64,000 nucleotides of DNA from NCBI RefSeq assembly GCF_014287895.1, contig NZ_JACOPP010000016.1:1-64000 (forward strand). Reading direction: 5' to 3'. Shown piece after piece: positions 34,401-42,245 of the stretch. The position numbers were made by a program, and so were the translations under genes. A model generated the notes under the pieces. It made no database searches. It saw nothing but the letters and a program-made list of their open reading frames with translations, and had not been told where the DNA came from. The number at the start of each line of letters is the position of its first letter. The stretch's first letter is position 1. The stretch comes from Lawsonibacter hominis (GTDB lineage Bacteria; Bacillota; Clostridia; Oscillospirales; Oscillospiraceae).

Positions 34401-34940
34401 CGGAGCAAGAACAACAGCCAGGGTCTCATCGACCTGGGCATTACCGCCGGAGGGGAGGCGATGGAGGGCGTCAAGGCCCTGCTGACCTTCGGCGAGGATC
34501 CCCAGGCCGCGTCTGTGAAGGATCTGGAGTTCCTGGCTGTGTGCGACGTGCACCTGACCGACACCGCACGCCGGGCCGACGTGGTCTTCCCCGGCACCGG
34601 CTTTGCCTGCGCCGAGGGCACCTTTACCAGCACCGAGCGCCGCCTTCAGCCCGTTCACGCGGCCATCGACTCCGACGTGCCTCTGCTCAACTGGCAGGTG
34701 GCGGGCGCCATCGCCCAGGTGTACGAGGTCGCGCTGCCCTACGGGGATGAGGCGGACCTCTCCGCCGCCCTGGACGCGGCCCTGCCCGTCTACCGGAACG
34801 CCCGGCTGGGCGAGGTGACCGGAGGCGTGCTCACCTGCGCCGCCCCGGTCTTTGCCCCCGTCCCGGCCGGCGCCGCCCTGGTCGCGCCCACCCCCTGTGC
34901 GGACTACCTGATGAACCTGATGGATTCCCGCATGCCCTGA
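31452..34940 (+). CDS. NuoG/GltD fusion flavin-Fe-S protein (StnC-like)
   Basis: 1162 residues. Order of parts: [2Fe-2S] ferredoxin domain (1-80, LCYDERTTIYGACGLC), NuoG-type cysteine/His region, GltD/NfnB-like oxidoreductase with FAD motif AIIGGGPYGLSAA (about 197) and NADP motif AIVGGGNTAMDACRTA (about 325). Two [4Fe-4S] motifs follow (CILCGLCVRVC, CISCGQCVSVCP), then a CSFCSLGC cluster and a C-terminal molybdopterin-oxidoreductase-like fold (about 745-1162). I see no Sec or Cys at the usual Mo-ligand place (ARTLCFDHREN), so that fold is probably structural, as in NuoG. Together with the two preceding genes it would link NADH, NADPH and ferredoxin. A formate dehydrogenase role is less likely. 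Confidence 0.85.
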   Translation: MKQYRLNIDGKEVLGVPGQTILEVARENDISIPTLCYDERTTIYGACGLCVVEVEGNPKLVKACATEIAPNMVVRTKTKRVLESRKTNLELLLSNHVGDCRPPCVLNCPAGTDCQGYVGLIANGRFEEAIALIRERIPLPGSIGRVCPHPCEDNCRRALVDQPVAIAWLKRFAADWDQSGEDPFLPEIAPETGRSVAIIGGGPYGLSAAYFLRQMGHAVTIFEAMPKLGGMLRYGIPEYRLPKSVVDEEVATIARMGVTLRPNTRVGKDISFETLRETYDAVLVGVGAWVSTGTGCPGEELPGVVGGIDFLRHVVRNEPIALGKRVAIVGGGNTAMDACRTAVRLGAEAVYNVYRRTKDEMPADRLEIEEAEEEGVIFKNLTNPLEIKAGPDGRVSEIVLQVMQLGEPDASGRRAPKPVEGKTETLAVDTVILAIGQKVDTAGLPGLELTRKGGVVYDKKTFRTSLPGVFCGGDCGNDKISIAVESIADAKKSSAVIDAYLRGEAAAYKRPYTVERRDITEKTFEDRERQCRPKMEQLSPEARRDNFSEVVAGYGPEQAMEEAQRCLECGCHDYFECKLIHYANEYRVAPERLSGDVNRVEYEDEHPFLLRDPNKCILCGLCVRVCDEVMGVGALGLVHRGFDTVVKPALEQPLSTTGCISCGQCVSVCPTGALGERLSLQKSVPLETECTDTTCSFCSLGCSMHLETGGGMLIKAVPDREGSVNKGLLCARGRFGFDCAELEERLNAPLVKHGNVLEQTDYHEAAVRTAKGLQAVAARHGKDAVAVSISARMTNEEAFAMKQLADAIGARTLCFDHRENGLKRVLGFDASPNTIDELLSTDVILAVGFTAAKSVMRVKLMQAAKNGAKIVLINPEGAEQELAFLHKAVYVKNDLSFLKELARALLDLGKTSSAQGFDAFAESLSGVTPGEQAREVAALYAGAKKAMILCQQNPLTADAAALLAEIAALSGHLNAPRDGILQLRSKNNSQGLIDLGITAGGEAMEGVKALLTFGEDPQAASVKDLEFLAVCDVHLTDTARRADVVFPGTGFACAEGTFTSTERRLQPVHAAIDSDVPLLNWQVAGAIAQVYEVALPYGDEADLSAALDAALPVYRNARLGEVTGGVLTCAAPVFAPVPAGAALVAPTPCADYLMNLMDSRMP

Positions 34941-34973
34941 GGGCGCTGAGCGGGCCAACCCACTCATTCGCTG

Positions 34974-35012
34974 ACCGGCCGCCCGTATGGGCGGCCGGTT
35001 TTTCTGTTTTTT
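34974..35012 (+). terminator. intrinsic terminator after the Stn-like operon
   Basis: ACCGGCCGCCC (34974-34984) pairs with 34989-34999 around GTAT, followed by TTTTTCTGTTTTTT. Confidence 0.9.
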
Positions 35013-35044
35013 GATCAAATTTTGTACTTTTCAGTTTATAGAGG

Positions 35045-35074
35045 TTGCGCCTGGTCCGATCCCTGTGTTATGAT
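35045..35074 (+). promoter_or_regulatory. possible SigA promoter for the exporter-like gene
   Basis: TTGCGC (35045-35050), 18-bp spacer, TATGAT (35069-35074). It leaves a leader of about 115 bases before the ATG at 35198. Confidence 0.45.
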
Positions 35075-35197
35075 AAAAAACGACAAAACGACAGGTCCCG
35101 CCGGAAACCGGTGCAAGGCCCCGCCGGGCGGGCGCTTCGGCATGGTTTCGGCAGGCCTGGGGCCCTTGTTATCATAATCAAGTCAGGTGAGTCTGCG

Positions 35198-35758
35198 ATG
35201 CAGGAAAAAAAACGCCGCTTTTCGTTTCCGTCCATCGGTCTTCGCAACATCAAGACCGCTCTTTCCGCCTCCCTGTGCGCCCTGCTCTATTTCTTGATCG
35301 ACCGCAACCCCACCTTTGCGTGTATCGGCGCGGTCTTCGGCATGGGGGCCAATATGGAGCATTCCAAGCTCCACGGCGGCAACCGCCTGTTCGGCACGGT
35401 CATCGGCGGCTTTCTGGGGATGGGGCTTTTTCGCTTTTACCTGATCTTCTATCCGGACGGGGAAAGCCGCCTGCTGCTGGTGCCGCTTCTGTTTGTAGGC
35501 GTGGTGGTGCTCATCGTTTTGGCCCAGATTTTTTGGGTGGGCGCGGTACAGCCGGGCAGCGTGGTGCTGTGTATCGTATTGTTCAATACCCCAGTGGACG
35601 ACTACGTGAGCTACGCGCTCAACCGCATGTTTGACACCGGGGTGGGCGTTGTCATGTCGCTGCTCATCAACTGGCTGCTCCCCCGGGAGCGGCTGGTGGA
35701 CTGGCTGGGCAGGCTGGGCATCAAATGCCACGACACGCCCCACCTGGACGGGGTATAG
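35198..35758 (+). CDS. aromatic acid exporter family (FUSC-like) membrane protein
   Basis: 186 residues with about five hydrophobic segments from residue 16 onward, starting NIKTALSASLCALLYFLI. The pattern RNPTFACIGAVFGMG, then GNRLFGTVIGGFLGMGL, and RMFDTGVGVVMSLLINW matches the N-terminal membrane part of the ArAE/FUSC family. There is no large cytoplasmic domain, as in short Firmicute members. Substrate unknown. ATG 35198 has AGGTGA upstream; the frame extends farther upstream but over the promoter. Confidence 0.75.
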   Translation: MQEKKRRFSFPSIGLRNIKTALSASLCALLYFLIDRNPTFACIGAVFGMGANMEHSKLHGGNRLFGTVIGGFLGMGLFRFYLIFYPDGESRLLLVPLLFVGVVVLIVLAQIFWVGAVQPGSVVLCIVLFNTPVDDYVSYALNRMFDTGVGVVMSLLINWLLPRERLVDWLGRLGIKCHDTPHLDGV

Positions 35759-35779
35759 CAGCCGCATAGCGCATCCGCA

Positions 35780-35808
35780 AGGAGGCCCTGCACAGGACCT
35801 CCTTTTTT
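35780..35808 (+). terminator. intrinsic terminator
   Basis: AGGAGG-CCTG pairs with CAGG-CCTCCT with one internal mismatch, followed by TTTTTT (35803-35808). Confidence 0.85.
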
Positions 35809-35887
35809 GCGGCCCAAGGAGACGCGTATGGCATCCTGCCCGGCCCAGAGGGCGGCGGGGAATCCGAGACAAGCCGTCAGGGAAATG

Positions 35888-35916
35888 TTGTATTTTTTGC
35901 CGTGGGCGGATATAAT
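35888..35916 (+). promoter_or_regulatory. SigA-type promoter for ppa
   Basis: TTGTAT (35888-35893), 17-bp spacer, TATAAT (35911-35916), 32 bases before the ATG. Confidence 0.7.
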
Positions 35917-35948
35917 GGAACTACGCAATCGGAAAAGGAGACAGGATC

Positions 35949-36521
35949 ATGTCGAATATATGGCACGATATCAGCCCCGCCCGCATCCAGCCGGAGGATT
36001 TTGTGGCGGTCATCGAGATCCCCAAGGGCAGCAAGAAGAAGTATGAGCTGGATAAGGAGACCGGCCTCATCATTTTGGACCGGGTGCTCCATACGTCCAC
36101 CCACTACCCGGCCAATTACGGCTTTATCCCCCGTACCTACGGCGACGACGGGGACCCGCTGGACGTGCTGGTGCTCTGCTCGGAGGAGATGGACCCGCTC
36201 ACCCTGGTGCGCTGCTACCCCATCGGGTATATTTCCATGCTGGACGGGGGCAAGAACGACGAGAAGATCATCGCCATCCCCTTTGCCGACCCCACCTATA
36301 ATACCTTCCGCGACCTGATGGATCTGCCCGGTCATATTTTTGACGAGATGGCCCACTTCTTTACGGTCTACAAAGCGCTGGAGGGCAAGCAGGCCGTGGC
36401 CGGAGACGTGAACGACCGTCAGGCTGCCATCCGGGTCATCCAGGGGGCGATGGATCACTATGCCGAATGCTTTTTGGGCGGGGTGGCTCCAAGGGGAGAC
36501 TGCAGCCGCTCGGATCGGTAA
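35949..36521 (+). CDS. ppa: inorganic pyrophosphatase (family I)
   Basis: 190-residue soluble family I pyrophosphatase that splits pyrophosphate to two phosphates. Active-site signatures are IEIPKGSKKKYE (about residues 22-33), HYPANYGFIPRTYGDDGDPLDVLVL with the metal-binding aspartates (DGDPLDV), and later the DPTYN and FF..YK segments. Length is normal. It has its own promoter and a GGAGA-type ribosome site. Constitutive housekeeping enzyme. Confidence 0.95.
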   Translation: MSNIWHDISPARIQPEDFVAVIEIPKGSKKKYELDKETGLIILDRVLHTSTHYPANYGFIPRTYGDDGDPLDVLVLCSEEMDPLTLVRCYPIGYISMLDGGKNDEKIIAIPFADPTYNTFRDLMDLPGHIFDEMAHFFTVYKALEGKQAVAGDVNDRQAAIRVIQGAMDHYAECFLGGVAPRGDCSRSDR

Positions 36522-36650
36522 GCAAGGGGTAAAATTTAAGGAATAATTAATGCTTTCTCGGTTCCAAAGGCGGTATGCCTATGGTAATATGAAGAAAACG
36601 CAGGCACAAACCTTGAATACAGGAAGCCGACCGGAAAGGAACGATCGACC

Positions 36651-37823
36651 ATGGAACAACGATACGACTGCCTGGTGGTGGGGGCGGGCCTGGCGGGCGC
36701 CGTGGCCGCCCGGGAACTGGCGGAACGGGGCGGCAGGCGGGTGCTGGTGCTGGAGCGCCGGAGCCATGTGGGCGGCAATGCCTACGACCGCTTCGATGAG
36801 GCGGGCGTGCTGATTCACCAGTACGGTCCCCACATCTTCCACACCAATGACAAGCGCGTGTTCGACTACCTCTCCCGTTTTACCGCCTGGCGCAATTACC
36901 AGCATAAAGTGGTGGCCAATATCCCCAAGGGGGAGGGCCGCACGCTGCTGCCGGTCCCCTTTAACCTGGTGTCGCTGGAGGTGGCCTTCGGCCGCAGGCG
37001 GGCGCGGGCGCTGGAGGAAAAGCTCATCGCCGCCTACGGCGCGGAGAACAAGGTGACCATCCTGGAGCTGCGGCAGAGCCCGGATCCGGAGCTCTCCGCC
37101 CTGGCCGATTATGTCTATGACCACGTCTTTGTCCGCTATACCATGAAGCAGTGGGGCCAGACGCCGGAGGAAATCGACCCCAACACCACCGCGCGGGTGC
37201 CGGTGTTCCTCTCGCGCGACTGCCGGTATTTTCAGGACGAATACCAGGGCCTGCCCCTGGAGGGCTACACGCCCATGTTTGAAAAGCTGCTGGACCACCC
37301 GGACGTGACTGTGGCGCTGGACACCGACGCCGGCCGGCGGCTGACGCTGGGAGAAGACGGGATCACGCGGCTGGACGGCGCTGCCTTTGCAGGAACGGTG
37401 ATCTACACCGGCGCGGCGGACGAGCTGTTTGGCTGCCGGTTCGGGCGCCTGCCGTACCGGACGCTGGAGTTCCAATGCGAGACCCATCCGGTGGATGCGT
37501 ATCAGACCCATGGCACGGTGAACTATACCATGGATGAGGCGTTTACCCGCATCACCGAATTCAAACACCTGACCGGCCAGGTGCTGCCCAAGACCACGAC
37601 CATTATGAAGGAATATGCCCGCGCGTATACCGGCAGACCGGGGGAGATCCCCTACTATGCCATCATCAACGACGCGAACAACGCCCTTTACGCCAGATAC
37701 CGCTCCGCAGCGGAACGCTACCCCAACCTGCGCCTGCTGGGCCGCCTGGCGGAATACAAATATTACAACATGGACGCCATTGCCAAGCGGGCCCTGGCGC
37801 TGTGTGACGATTTGCTGAAGTGA
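36651..37823 (+). CDS. glf: UDP-galactopyranose mutase
   Basis: 390-residue FAD enzyme that interconverts UDP-galactopyranose and UDP-galactofuranose, the precursor for galactofuranose-containing cell-surface glycans. The FAD-binding motif VGAGLAGAVAARELAERG begins at about residue 11. Glf signatures HVGGNAYD, YGPHIFHT and the nucleotide-sugar region with Arg residues (KQWGQTPEEID, FQCETHPVDAYQTHGTVNY) are present. A glycosyltransferase gene follows nine bases later, consistent with a surface polysaccharide role. Confidence 0.95.
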   Translation: MEQRYDCLVVGAGLAGAVAARELAERGGRRVLVLERRSHVGGNAYDRFDEAGVLIHQYGPHIFHTNDKRVFDYLSRFTAWRNYQHKVVANIPKGEGRTLLPVPFNLVSLEVAFGRRRARALEEKLIAAYGAENKVTILELRQSPDPELSALADYVYDHVFVRYTMKQWGQTPEEIDPNTTARVPVFLSRDCRYFQDEYQGLPLEGYTPMFEKLLDHPDVTVALDTDAGRRLTLGEDGITRLDGAAFAGTVIYTGAADELFGCRFGRLPYRTLEFQCETHPVDAYQTHGTVNYTMDEAFTRITEFKHLTGQVLPKTTTIMKEYARAYTGRPGEIPYYAIINDANNALYARYRSAAERYPNLRLLGRLAEYKYYNMDAIAKRALALCDDLLK

Positions 37824-37832
37824 GGAATCCCC

Positions 37833-38861
37833 ATGTCAAAGATCATCACCTTTGCGGTGCCCTGTTACAACTCCGCCGCCTACATGGATCATTGTGTGCA
37901 GACCCTGCTCTCCGGCGGGGCGGATGTGGAGATTATTTTGGTGGACGACGGTTCCACCAAGGACGAGACCCCGGCGATCTGTGACCGGTACGCGGCGGAG
38001 TATCCGGATCGCATCCGGGTCATCCACCAGGAGAACGGCGGCCACGGCGAGGGCGTCAACCAGGGGCTGCGCCACGCCCGCGGGCTTTATTACAAGGTCG
38101 TGGACTCCGACGACTGGCTGGACGAGACCGCCCTAAGCAAGGCGCTGGATCAGCTGCGGGAATTTGCACAAATGGAGCGGCCGGTGGACCTGTTTATTGC
38201 CAATTATGTGTATGAGCACGTGGAGGATCAGACCCAGAAGGTCATGCGCTATACCAATGTCTTTCCCGAGGGACGGATCTTCACCTGGAGCGAGATCGGC
38301 CGGTTCCGGCCCTCCCAATACCTGCTGATGCATTCGGTGATCTACCGCACCCAGCTGCTGCGCGACTGCGGCCTGGAGCTGCCCAAGCATACGTTTTACG
38401 TAGACAACCTCTTCGTCTATCAGCCCCTGCCCTGGGTCAAGAGCCTGTATTACCTGGATCTGGACCTGTACCGCTACTTCATCGGACGCTCCGACCAGAG
38501 CGTCAATGAAAAGGTCATGGTCACCCGGGTGGATCAGCAGGTGCGGGTCACCAAGCTGATGATCGACGCCCACAACGTGAATAAGCTCTACCAGGAGCAG
38601 CGTAAGCTGGCCCGTTATATGGTCAGCTATCTGTCCATGATGATGACCATCTCTTCCATCTTCCTCATCATCGACGGCTCTCCGGCCGCGTTGGGAAAAA
38701 AGACGGAGCTGTGGGAATACCTGCGTACGGTGGACTCCGATCTGTACCACAAGCTCAAGTACCGCTCCGTATCCATGGTGGGCAATGTGCCGGGCTACCA
38801 GGGGCGCAAGCTCTCCGTGCATCTCTACCGGCTGGCCCGGCGTATCTATAAGTTTAATTGA
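37833..38861 (+). CDS. family 2 glycosyltransferase
   Basis: 342-residue GT-A type glycosyltransferase. The N-terminal domain has FAVPCYNSAAYMDHC, the nucleotide-sugar binding VDDGSTKDET (about residue 36) and the DxD motif VDSDDWLDE (about 91). The C-terminal half is helical with a hydrophobic stretch near residues 265-280 (MVSYLSMMMTISSIFLII), possibly a membrane association. It directly follows glf, so it may transfer galactofuranose, but sugar specificity is inferred from context only. Confidence 0.88.
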   Translation: MSKIITFAVPCYNSAAYMDHCVQTLLSGGADVEIILVDDGSTKDETPAICDRYAAEYPDRIRVIHQENGGHGEGVNQGLRHARGLYYKVVDSDDWLDETALSKALDQLREFAQMERPVDLFIANYVYEHVEDQTQKVMRYTNVFPEGRIFTWSEIGRFRPSQYLLMHSVIYRTQLLRDCGLELPKHTFYVDNLFVYQPLPWVKSLYYLDLDLYRYFIGRSDQSVNEKVMVTRVDQQVRVTKLMIDAHNVNKLYQEQRKLARYMVSYLSMMMTISSIFLIIDGSPAALGKKTELWEYLRTVDSDLYHKLKYRSVSMVGNVPGYQGRKLSVHLYRLARRIYKFN

Positions 38862-38946
38862 GGCAGCGGCGGCGCCCGGTGCGAGGGTCGTCCCCAGTCA
38901 AAACAGGAAAGAATTACCGCTCTACAATTCGATAGAAAGCCGCAAG

Positions 38947-38968
38947 GATAACTCAAAATTGAGTATCC
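38947..38968. promoter_or_regulatory. palindromic operator candidate upstream of the XRE gene
   Basis: GGATA-ACTCAA-AA-TTGAGT-ATCC is an inverted repeat with a single unpaired base. It lies about 50 bases before the XRE regulator start, as expected for an autoregulatory site. No clear -10/-35 pair was found. Confidence 0.5.
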
Positions 38969-39019
38969 AATATCTGTATATTCCGATCGATTCCCGATAC
39001 ACTAGAAATGGGTGATCGG

Positions 39020-39343
39020 ATGAATGTGGACTATTTTGCCATCGGCCAGCGGATCAAACAGGTCCGAAGAGACCGGGGCATGACGCAGGAGCGCCTTGCA
39101 GAGGCATTGTCGGTATCGGTGGGATACATCAGCCAGATCGAGCGGGGCGTGACGAAGATCAGCCTGGAGACGCTGGCGGCCGTGGCGGCCTGTCTGGCCT
39201 GTGATCTGAGTGAACTGGCTACCGGCGTGGCGGTGACGCAGGAGCACTATCTGGACCGGGAACTGGCCCAGCTGACCGCCCGCATGGATGGGCGGCAGAA
39301 AAAGCTGCTGCACGAACTGGCCCGGCTGATTCTGAAATATTGA
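39020..39343 (+). CDS. XRE-family transcriptional regulator
   Basis: 107 residues from the ATG at 39020 (an ATG at 39008 is also possible). The Cro/C1-type helix-turn-helix covers about 5-62 and includes IKQVRRDRGMTQERLAEALSV and VGYISQIERGVTKISLETL. The C-terminal tail is helical and could dimerise. It stands alone and probably regulates itself through the adjacent palindrome. Targets unknown. Confidence 0.85.
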   Translation: MNVDYFAIGQRIKQVRRDRGMTQERLAEALSVSVGYISQIERGVTKISLETLAAVAACLACDLSELATGVAVTQEHYLDRELAQLTARMDGRQKKLLHELARLILKY

Positions 39344-39390
39344 GCATAAAAACAGGGCGGCTCCCGTCGGGAGCCGCCCTGTTTTTATGC
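39344..39390. terminator. bidirectional terminator overlapping a convergent gene's stop
   Basis: Two 22-base arms (39344-39365 and 39369-39390) pair perfectly around a 3-base loop, with A5/T5 tracts inside the stem ends. It starts one base after the XRE stop and contains the stop codon of the convergent phosphoesterase gene, so one compact hairpin ends both transcripts. Confidence 0.9.
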
Positions 39391-40209
39391 GTCGGGGACC
39401 AGGTCCAGCAGCACCAGTTCAGGCCGGTTGAAGATGCGGGGCAGCCGGGTGGTCTCCCGGGCAAGCCCCCGGCTGACGACGAGGACGGTGCCCTCCAGAT
39501 CATAGCGCCCTCCGGCGTACCGGGGGAAAAGACCCTGATTGGGGGCCGCAAGGCCGTTAATGAGGCCGGGCAGCCGCCATTGCCCCCCATGGGCATGTCC
39601 GGCGAGGATCACATCGAAGCCATAGGACAAATAGGTCTCGATGCGTTCCGGCCGGTGAGAGAGCAGAAGGGAAACCACGCCCTCCGGCCGCTGGGCCGAA
39701 GCCCGCTCCAGCTGGGCCGCCCAGGCCTGCTCGCCCACAGCGGGGTCGTCCACCCCGCACAGGGCGATAGCCGCCCCGTCTTTGGAAAAAAGCGTACAAT
39801 CCCCTGCCAGCACCGTGACGCCCTGGGCGGAAAACCACGCCTTGAGCGCCTCCGCCCGCCCGGTGCGCCACTCGTGGTTGCCGGTGACGTAACAGCAGCT
39901 CCAGCGCTGCAGCAGAAGGGGGATCAGCTCCAGAGTGTTGGCGCCGGGTGCATCGTCGTCAAAGATATCGCCGCCCAGCAGCACCAGGTCGGGCTGGGCC
40001 GCCTCCAGGGCGGAGAGCAGCTGCGCCTGTCCCGCGCCGTAGTCGCAGCTGTGGAAATCGGTGATCAGGGCCAGACGGAGGGGCGCGGAGAGCTGCGGCG
40101 CGGGAATGGTATAGGTACGTACGGCCAGCCGGCTGTCCACGGCTGCCGCGCCCACGCAGACCAGCCGCGCCGCCGCCAGCAGACGCCGGCGGCGGCGCGG
40201 CCTCCTCAC
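39385..40209 (-). CDS. membrane-anchored metallophosphoesterase (YaeI-like)
   Basis: 274 residues from a GTG that overlaps the nicotinate phosphoribosyltransferase stop (GTGA). A basic N-terminus (RRPRRRRR) and a short hydrophobic stretch suggest a signal anchor. Calcineurin-like motifs follow: ITDFHSCDYG, LLGGDIFDDD, VTGNHEW, LLLSHRPE and LAGHAHGGQWRLP. The HxH context GHAHGGQ is typical of YaeI/YkuE proteins, some of which act on lipid-linked phosphates. A longer frame to 40245 is possible but lies inside the upstream gene. Confidence 0.85.
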   Translation of the reverse strand: MRRPRRRRRLLAAARLVCVGAAAVDSRLAVRTYTIPAPQLSAPLRLALITDFHSCDYGAGQAQLLSALEAAQPDLVLLGGDIFDDDAPGANTLELIPLLLQRWSCCYVTGNHEWRTGRAEALKAWFSAQGVTVLAGDCTLFSKDGAAIALCGVDDPAVGEQAWAAQLERASAQRPEGVVSLLLSHRPERIETYLSYGFDVILAGHAHGGQWRLPGLINGLAAPNQGLFPRYAGGRYDLEGTVLVVSRGLARETTRLPRIFNRPELVLLDLVPDA

Positions 40210-41648
40210 CGCCGGCCCTTGAGCAGCTGCTGCTTGATGTCCCATAGCTTTTGGGAAAGATCCACATAATAATTATGGGGGTTTTCAAAGCGCTTGACCT
40301 CGTCCCACAAAAGGTCGATCTGCGCCGCGCAGTAGGTGCGCATTTCCAGGATGGAGGGAGAGCGGTACACGCGCCTGCCGCGCTGGAAGACAGGTACCAG
40401 AAGTTCCTTGGCGGTAAAGTCGGTAAAGGTCTTTCGCTTCCAGGTGGCGTCCGGATCGAAGAGCTCCAAGGGCTGGCTTTCCTCCACGACCTCGTCGTGC
40501 AGCGTGATCAGATCCGCGAAGGCCTTGCCGGTATCGTTTTCAAACAGACGGTAAACCTTTTTGAAATGGGGATTGGTAATCTTGGCCGCATTCTCGCTGA
40601 TCTTGATCTTGGGAATGATGTTGCCCGCGCCGTCCTCTACAGCGGCCAGCTTGTAGACCCCGCCGAACACCGGCTCGCTCTTGGAGGTAATGAGCCGCTC
40701 GCCCACGCCGAAGGAGTCGATCCTGGCGCCCTGGAGCAGCAGGTCGCGGATGATATACTCATCCAACGAGTTGGAAGCCACGATCTTGCATTCGGTCAGT
40801 CCCGCCGCGTCCAGCATCTTTCGGGCCTTCCGGGACAGGTAGGTCAGGTCGCCGGAGTCCAGCCGGATGGCGCAGCTGGTGATGCCCTGGGGCAGCAGCA
40901 CCTCCTGAAAGGCGCGGATGGCGTTGGGAACGCCGGATTTGAGCACGTTGTAGGTGTCCACCAGCAGGGTGGCGGAGTGGGGATACAGCTGGCAGTAGGT
41001 CTTGAATGCGGTATACTCGTCCGGGAACATCTGTACCCAGGAGTGGGCCATAGTACCGCCGGCAGGCGCACCATAGATCTCGTCGGCCAGGGTGCAGGCA
41101 GTACCGGCGCACCCGGCAATGTAGGAGGCCCGCGCGCCCAGAATCGCGGCGTCGGGCCCCTGCGCCCGCCGGGAGCCGAATTCGCTGACCGGGCGCCCGC
41201 CGGCGGCGCGGACGATGCGGTTGGTCTTCGTGGCGATGAGGGACTGATGATTCAGCGTGAGCAGGAGAAAGGTCTCGATGAACTGGGCCTCGATGGCCGG
41301 CGCCCGGACGGTGAGGAAGGGCTCGCCGGGGAAAATGGGGGTGCCCTCCGGCACCGCCCAGATATCGCCGGTGAAGCGGAAGGTCTTCAAATACTCTAAA
41401 AATTCCGCGCAAAAGCAGCCCTTGCCCCGGAGATAGGAGATGTCCTCCTCGTCAAAGCGGAGGCGCTCGATATAATCGGCCACCTGCTCCAGACCGGCCG
41501 CAATGGCAAAGCCGCCGCCGTCGGGCACGTTGCGGAAAAATACATCGAAATAACAGATCTGACCGGCGTGTCCCGTTTGAAAATAGCCGTTGCCCATGGT
41601 GAGCTCGTAGAAATCGCAGAGGAGCGTATAGTTCATGTGATCCTTCAT
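40206..41648 (-). CDS. pncB: nicotinate phosphoribosyltransferase
   Basis: 480-residue enzyme of NAD salvage that joins nicotinate and PRPP. N-terminal LLCDFYELTMGNGYF, substrate region EFGSRRAQGPDAAILGARASYIAGCAGT with the phosphorylated-His area nearby, LVDTYNVLKSGVPNAI, and IRLDSGDLTYLSRKARKMLD (PRPP/phosphate site) are all family signatures. Length is normal for the NAPRTase clade. AGGAGG ten bases upstream supports the ATG at 41648. Overlaps the downstream phosphoesterase gene. Confidence 0.95.
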   Translation of the reverse strand: MKDHMNYTLLCDFYELTMGNGYFQTGHAGQICYFDVFFRNVPDGGGFAIAAGLEQVADYIERLRFDEEDISYLRGKGCFCAEFLEYLKTFRFTGDIWAVPEGTPIFPGEPFLTVRAPAIEAQFIETFLLLTLNHQSLIATKTNRIVRAAGGRPVSEFGSRRAQGPDAAILGARASYIAGCAGTACTLADEIYGAPAGGTMAHSWVQMFPDEYTAFKTYCQLYPHSATLLVDTYNVLKSGVPNAIRAFQEVLLPQGITSCAIRLDSGDLTYLSRKARKMLDAAGLTECKIVASNSLDEYIIRDLLLQGARIDSFGVGERLITSKSEPVFGGVYKLAAVEDGAGNIIPKIKISENAAKITNPHFKKVYRLFENDTGKAFADLITLHDEVVEESQPLELFDPDATWKRKTFTDFTAKELLVPVFQRGRRVYRSPSILEMRTYCAAQIDLLWDEVKRFENPHNYYVDLSQKLWDIKQQLLKGRR

Positions 41649-41831
41649 GGCTTGTTAACCTCCTGGCCTGCCGGCTCGCCGCGGGGCCCGAGCCTGGGCC
41701 CCGCGATAAGCGGCGGAGGGCGGCGGAAGTTCATTTCCGCGCCCGCAAAATCAAATCAAACTGGGGGTGTCCGGTGAAGGGGACCTCCACCGGGGGAACA
41801 GCACGCAGAAGCCGCAGAGGAGCGGGCCGCC

Positions 41832-42198
41832 TCAGCGGTTGCGCGCCGTGATCTGCAGGGCTTCCATCAGGCGCAGGGCCTGCTTATGGCGGGGTCCGGT
41901 CCGGCGGTGCAGGCGGCGACCACCACGATCTCCGCCTCCGGGAGCAGCCTGCCGCGCCATAGAGCTTCCAGCCTTCCGAAGCGCTGAGGCAGTGGGGGAC
42001 CGGCAGCTTCCGGCCCTCCCGGGTATCCAGATAATCCCTGCCGTGCGTGTCCAGCGTAAAGGCCACGTCCTCGCCCGGGCAGCGGCAGCGGGCGATCTTT
42101 CGGGCGATGGGCGCATCCGGCTCCGCCGCGCCGGGAAAGCCCAGCGCACCGTCCACAAAGTCCTTCTGGTACTCCACGACCAGCAGCAGCTTTTTCAT
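41832..42198 (-). pseudogene. degraded isochorismatase-family hydrolase
   Basis: The first frame gives MKKLLLVVEYQKDFVDGALGF and continues to LPVPHCLSASEGWKLYG, typical of a cysteine-hydrolase (nicotinamidase-like) N-terminus. A frameshift follows. A second frame supplies GRLLPEAEIVVVAACTAGPDP and a third HKQALRLMEALQI before TGA at 41832. Compared with intact relatives, the middle (about 60 residues with the catalytic cysteine loop) is deleted. So the gene is broken by at least two frameshifts plus a deletion. Next to pncB it may once have been a nicotinamidase for NAD salvage. Confidence 0.75.
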
Positions 42199-42245
42199 AG
42201 GGCGCCGTCTTTCCCAAATGCAGCGCCGGGGCCTGCGGCGCGGGT

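Noticed and set aside
31425..35018. A 1197-codon open frame on the minus strand
   Set aside because: Antisense shadow of the NuoG/GltD fusion gene, with no recognisable domain and a His/Gly-rich composition.
41884..42198. A functional 104-residue isochorismatase
   Set aside because: It loses the family sequence after LYG by a frameshift and lacks the catalytic cysteine loop.
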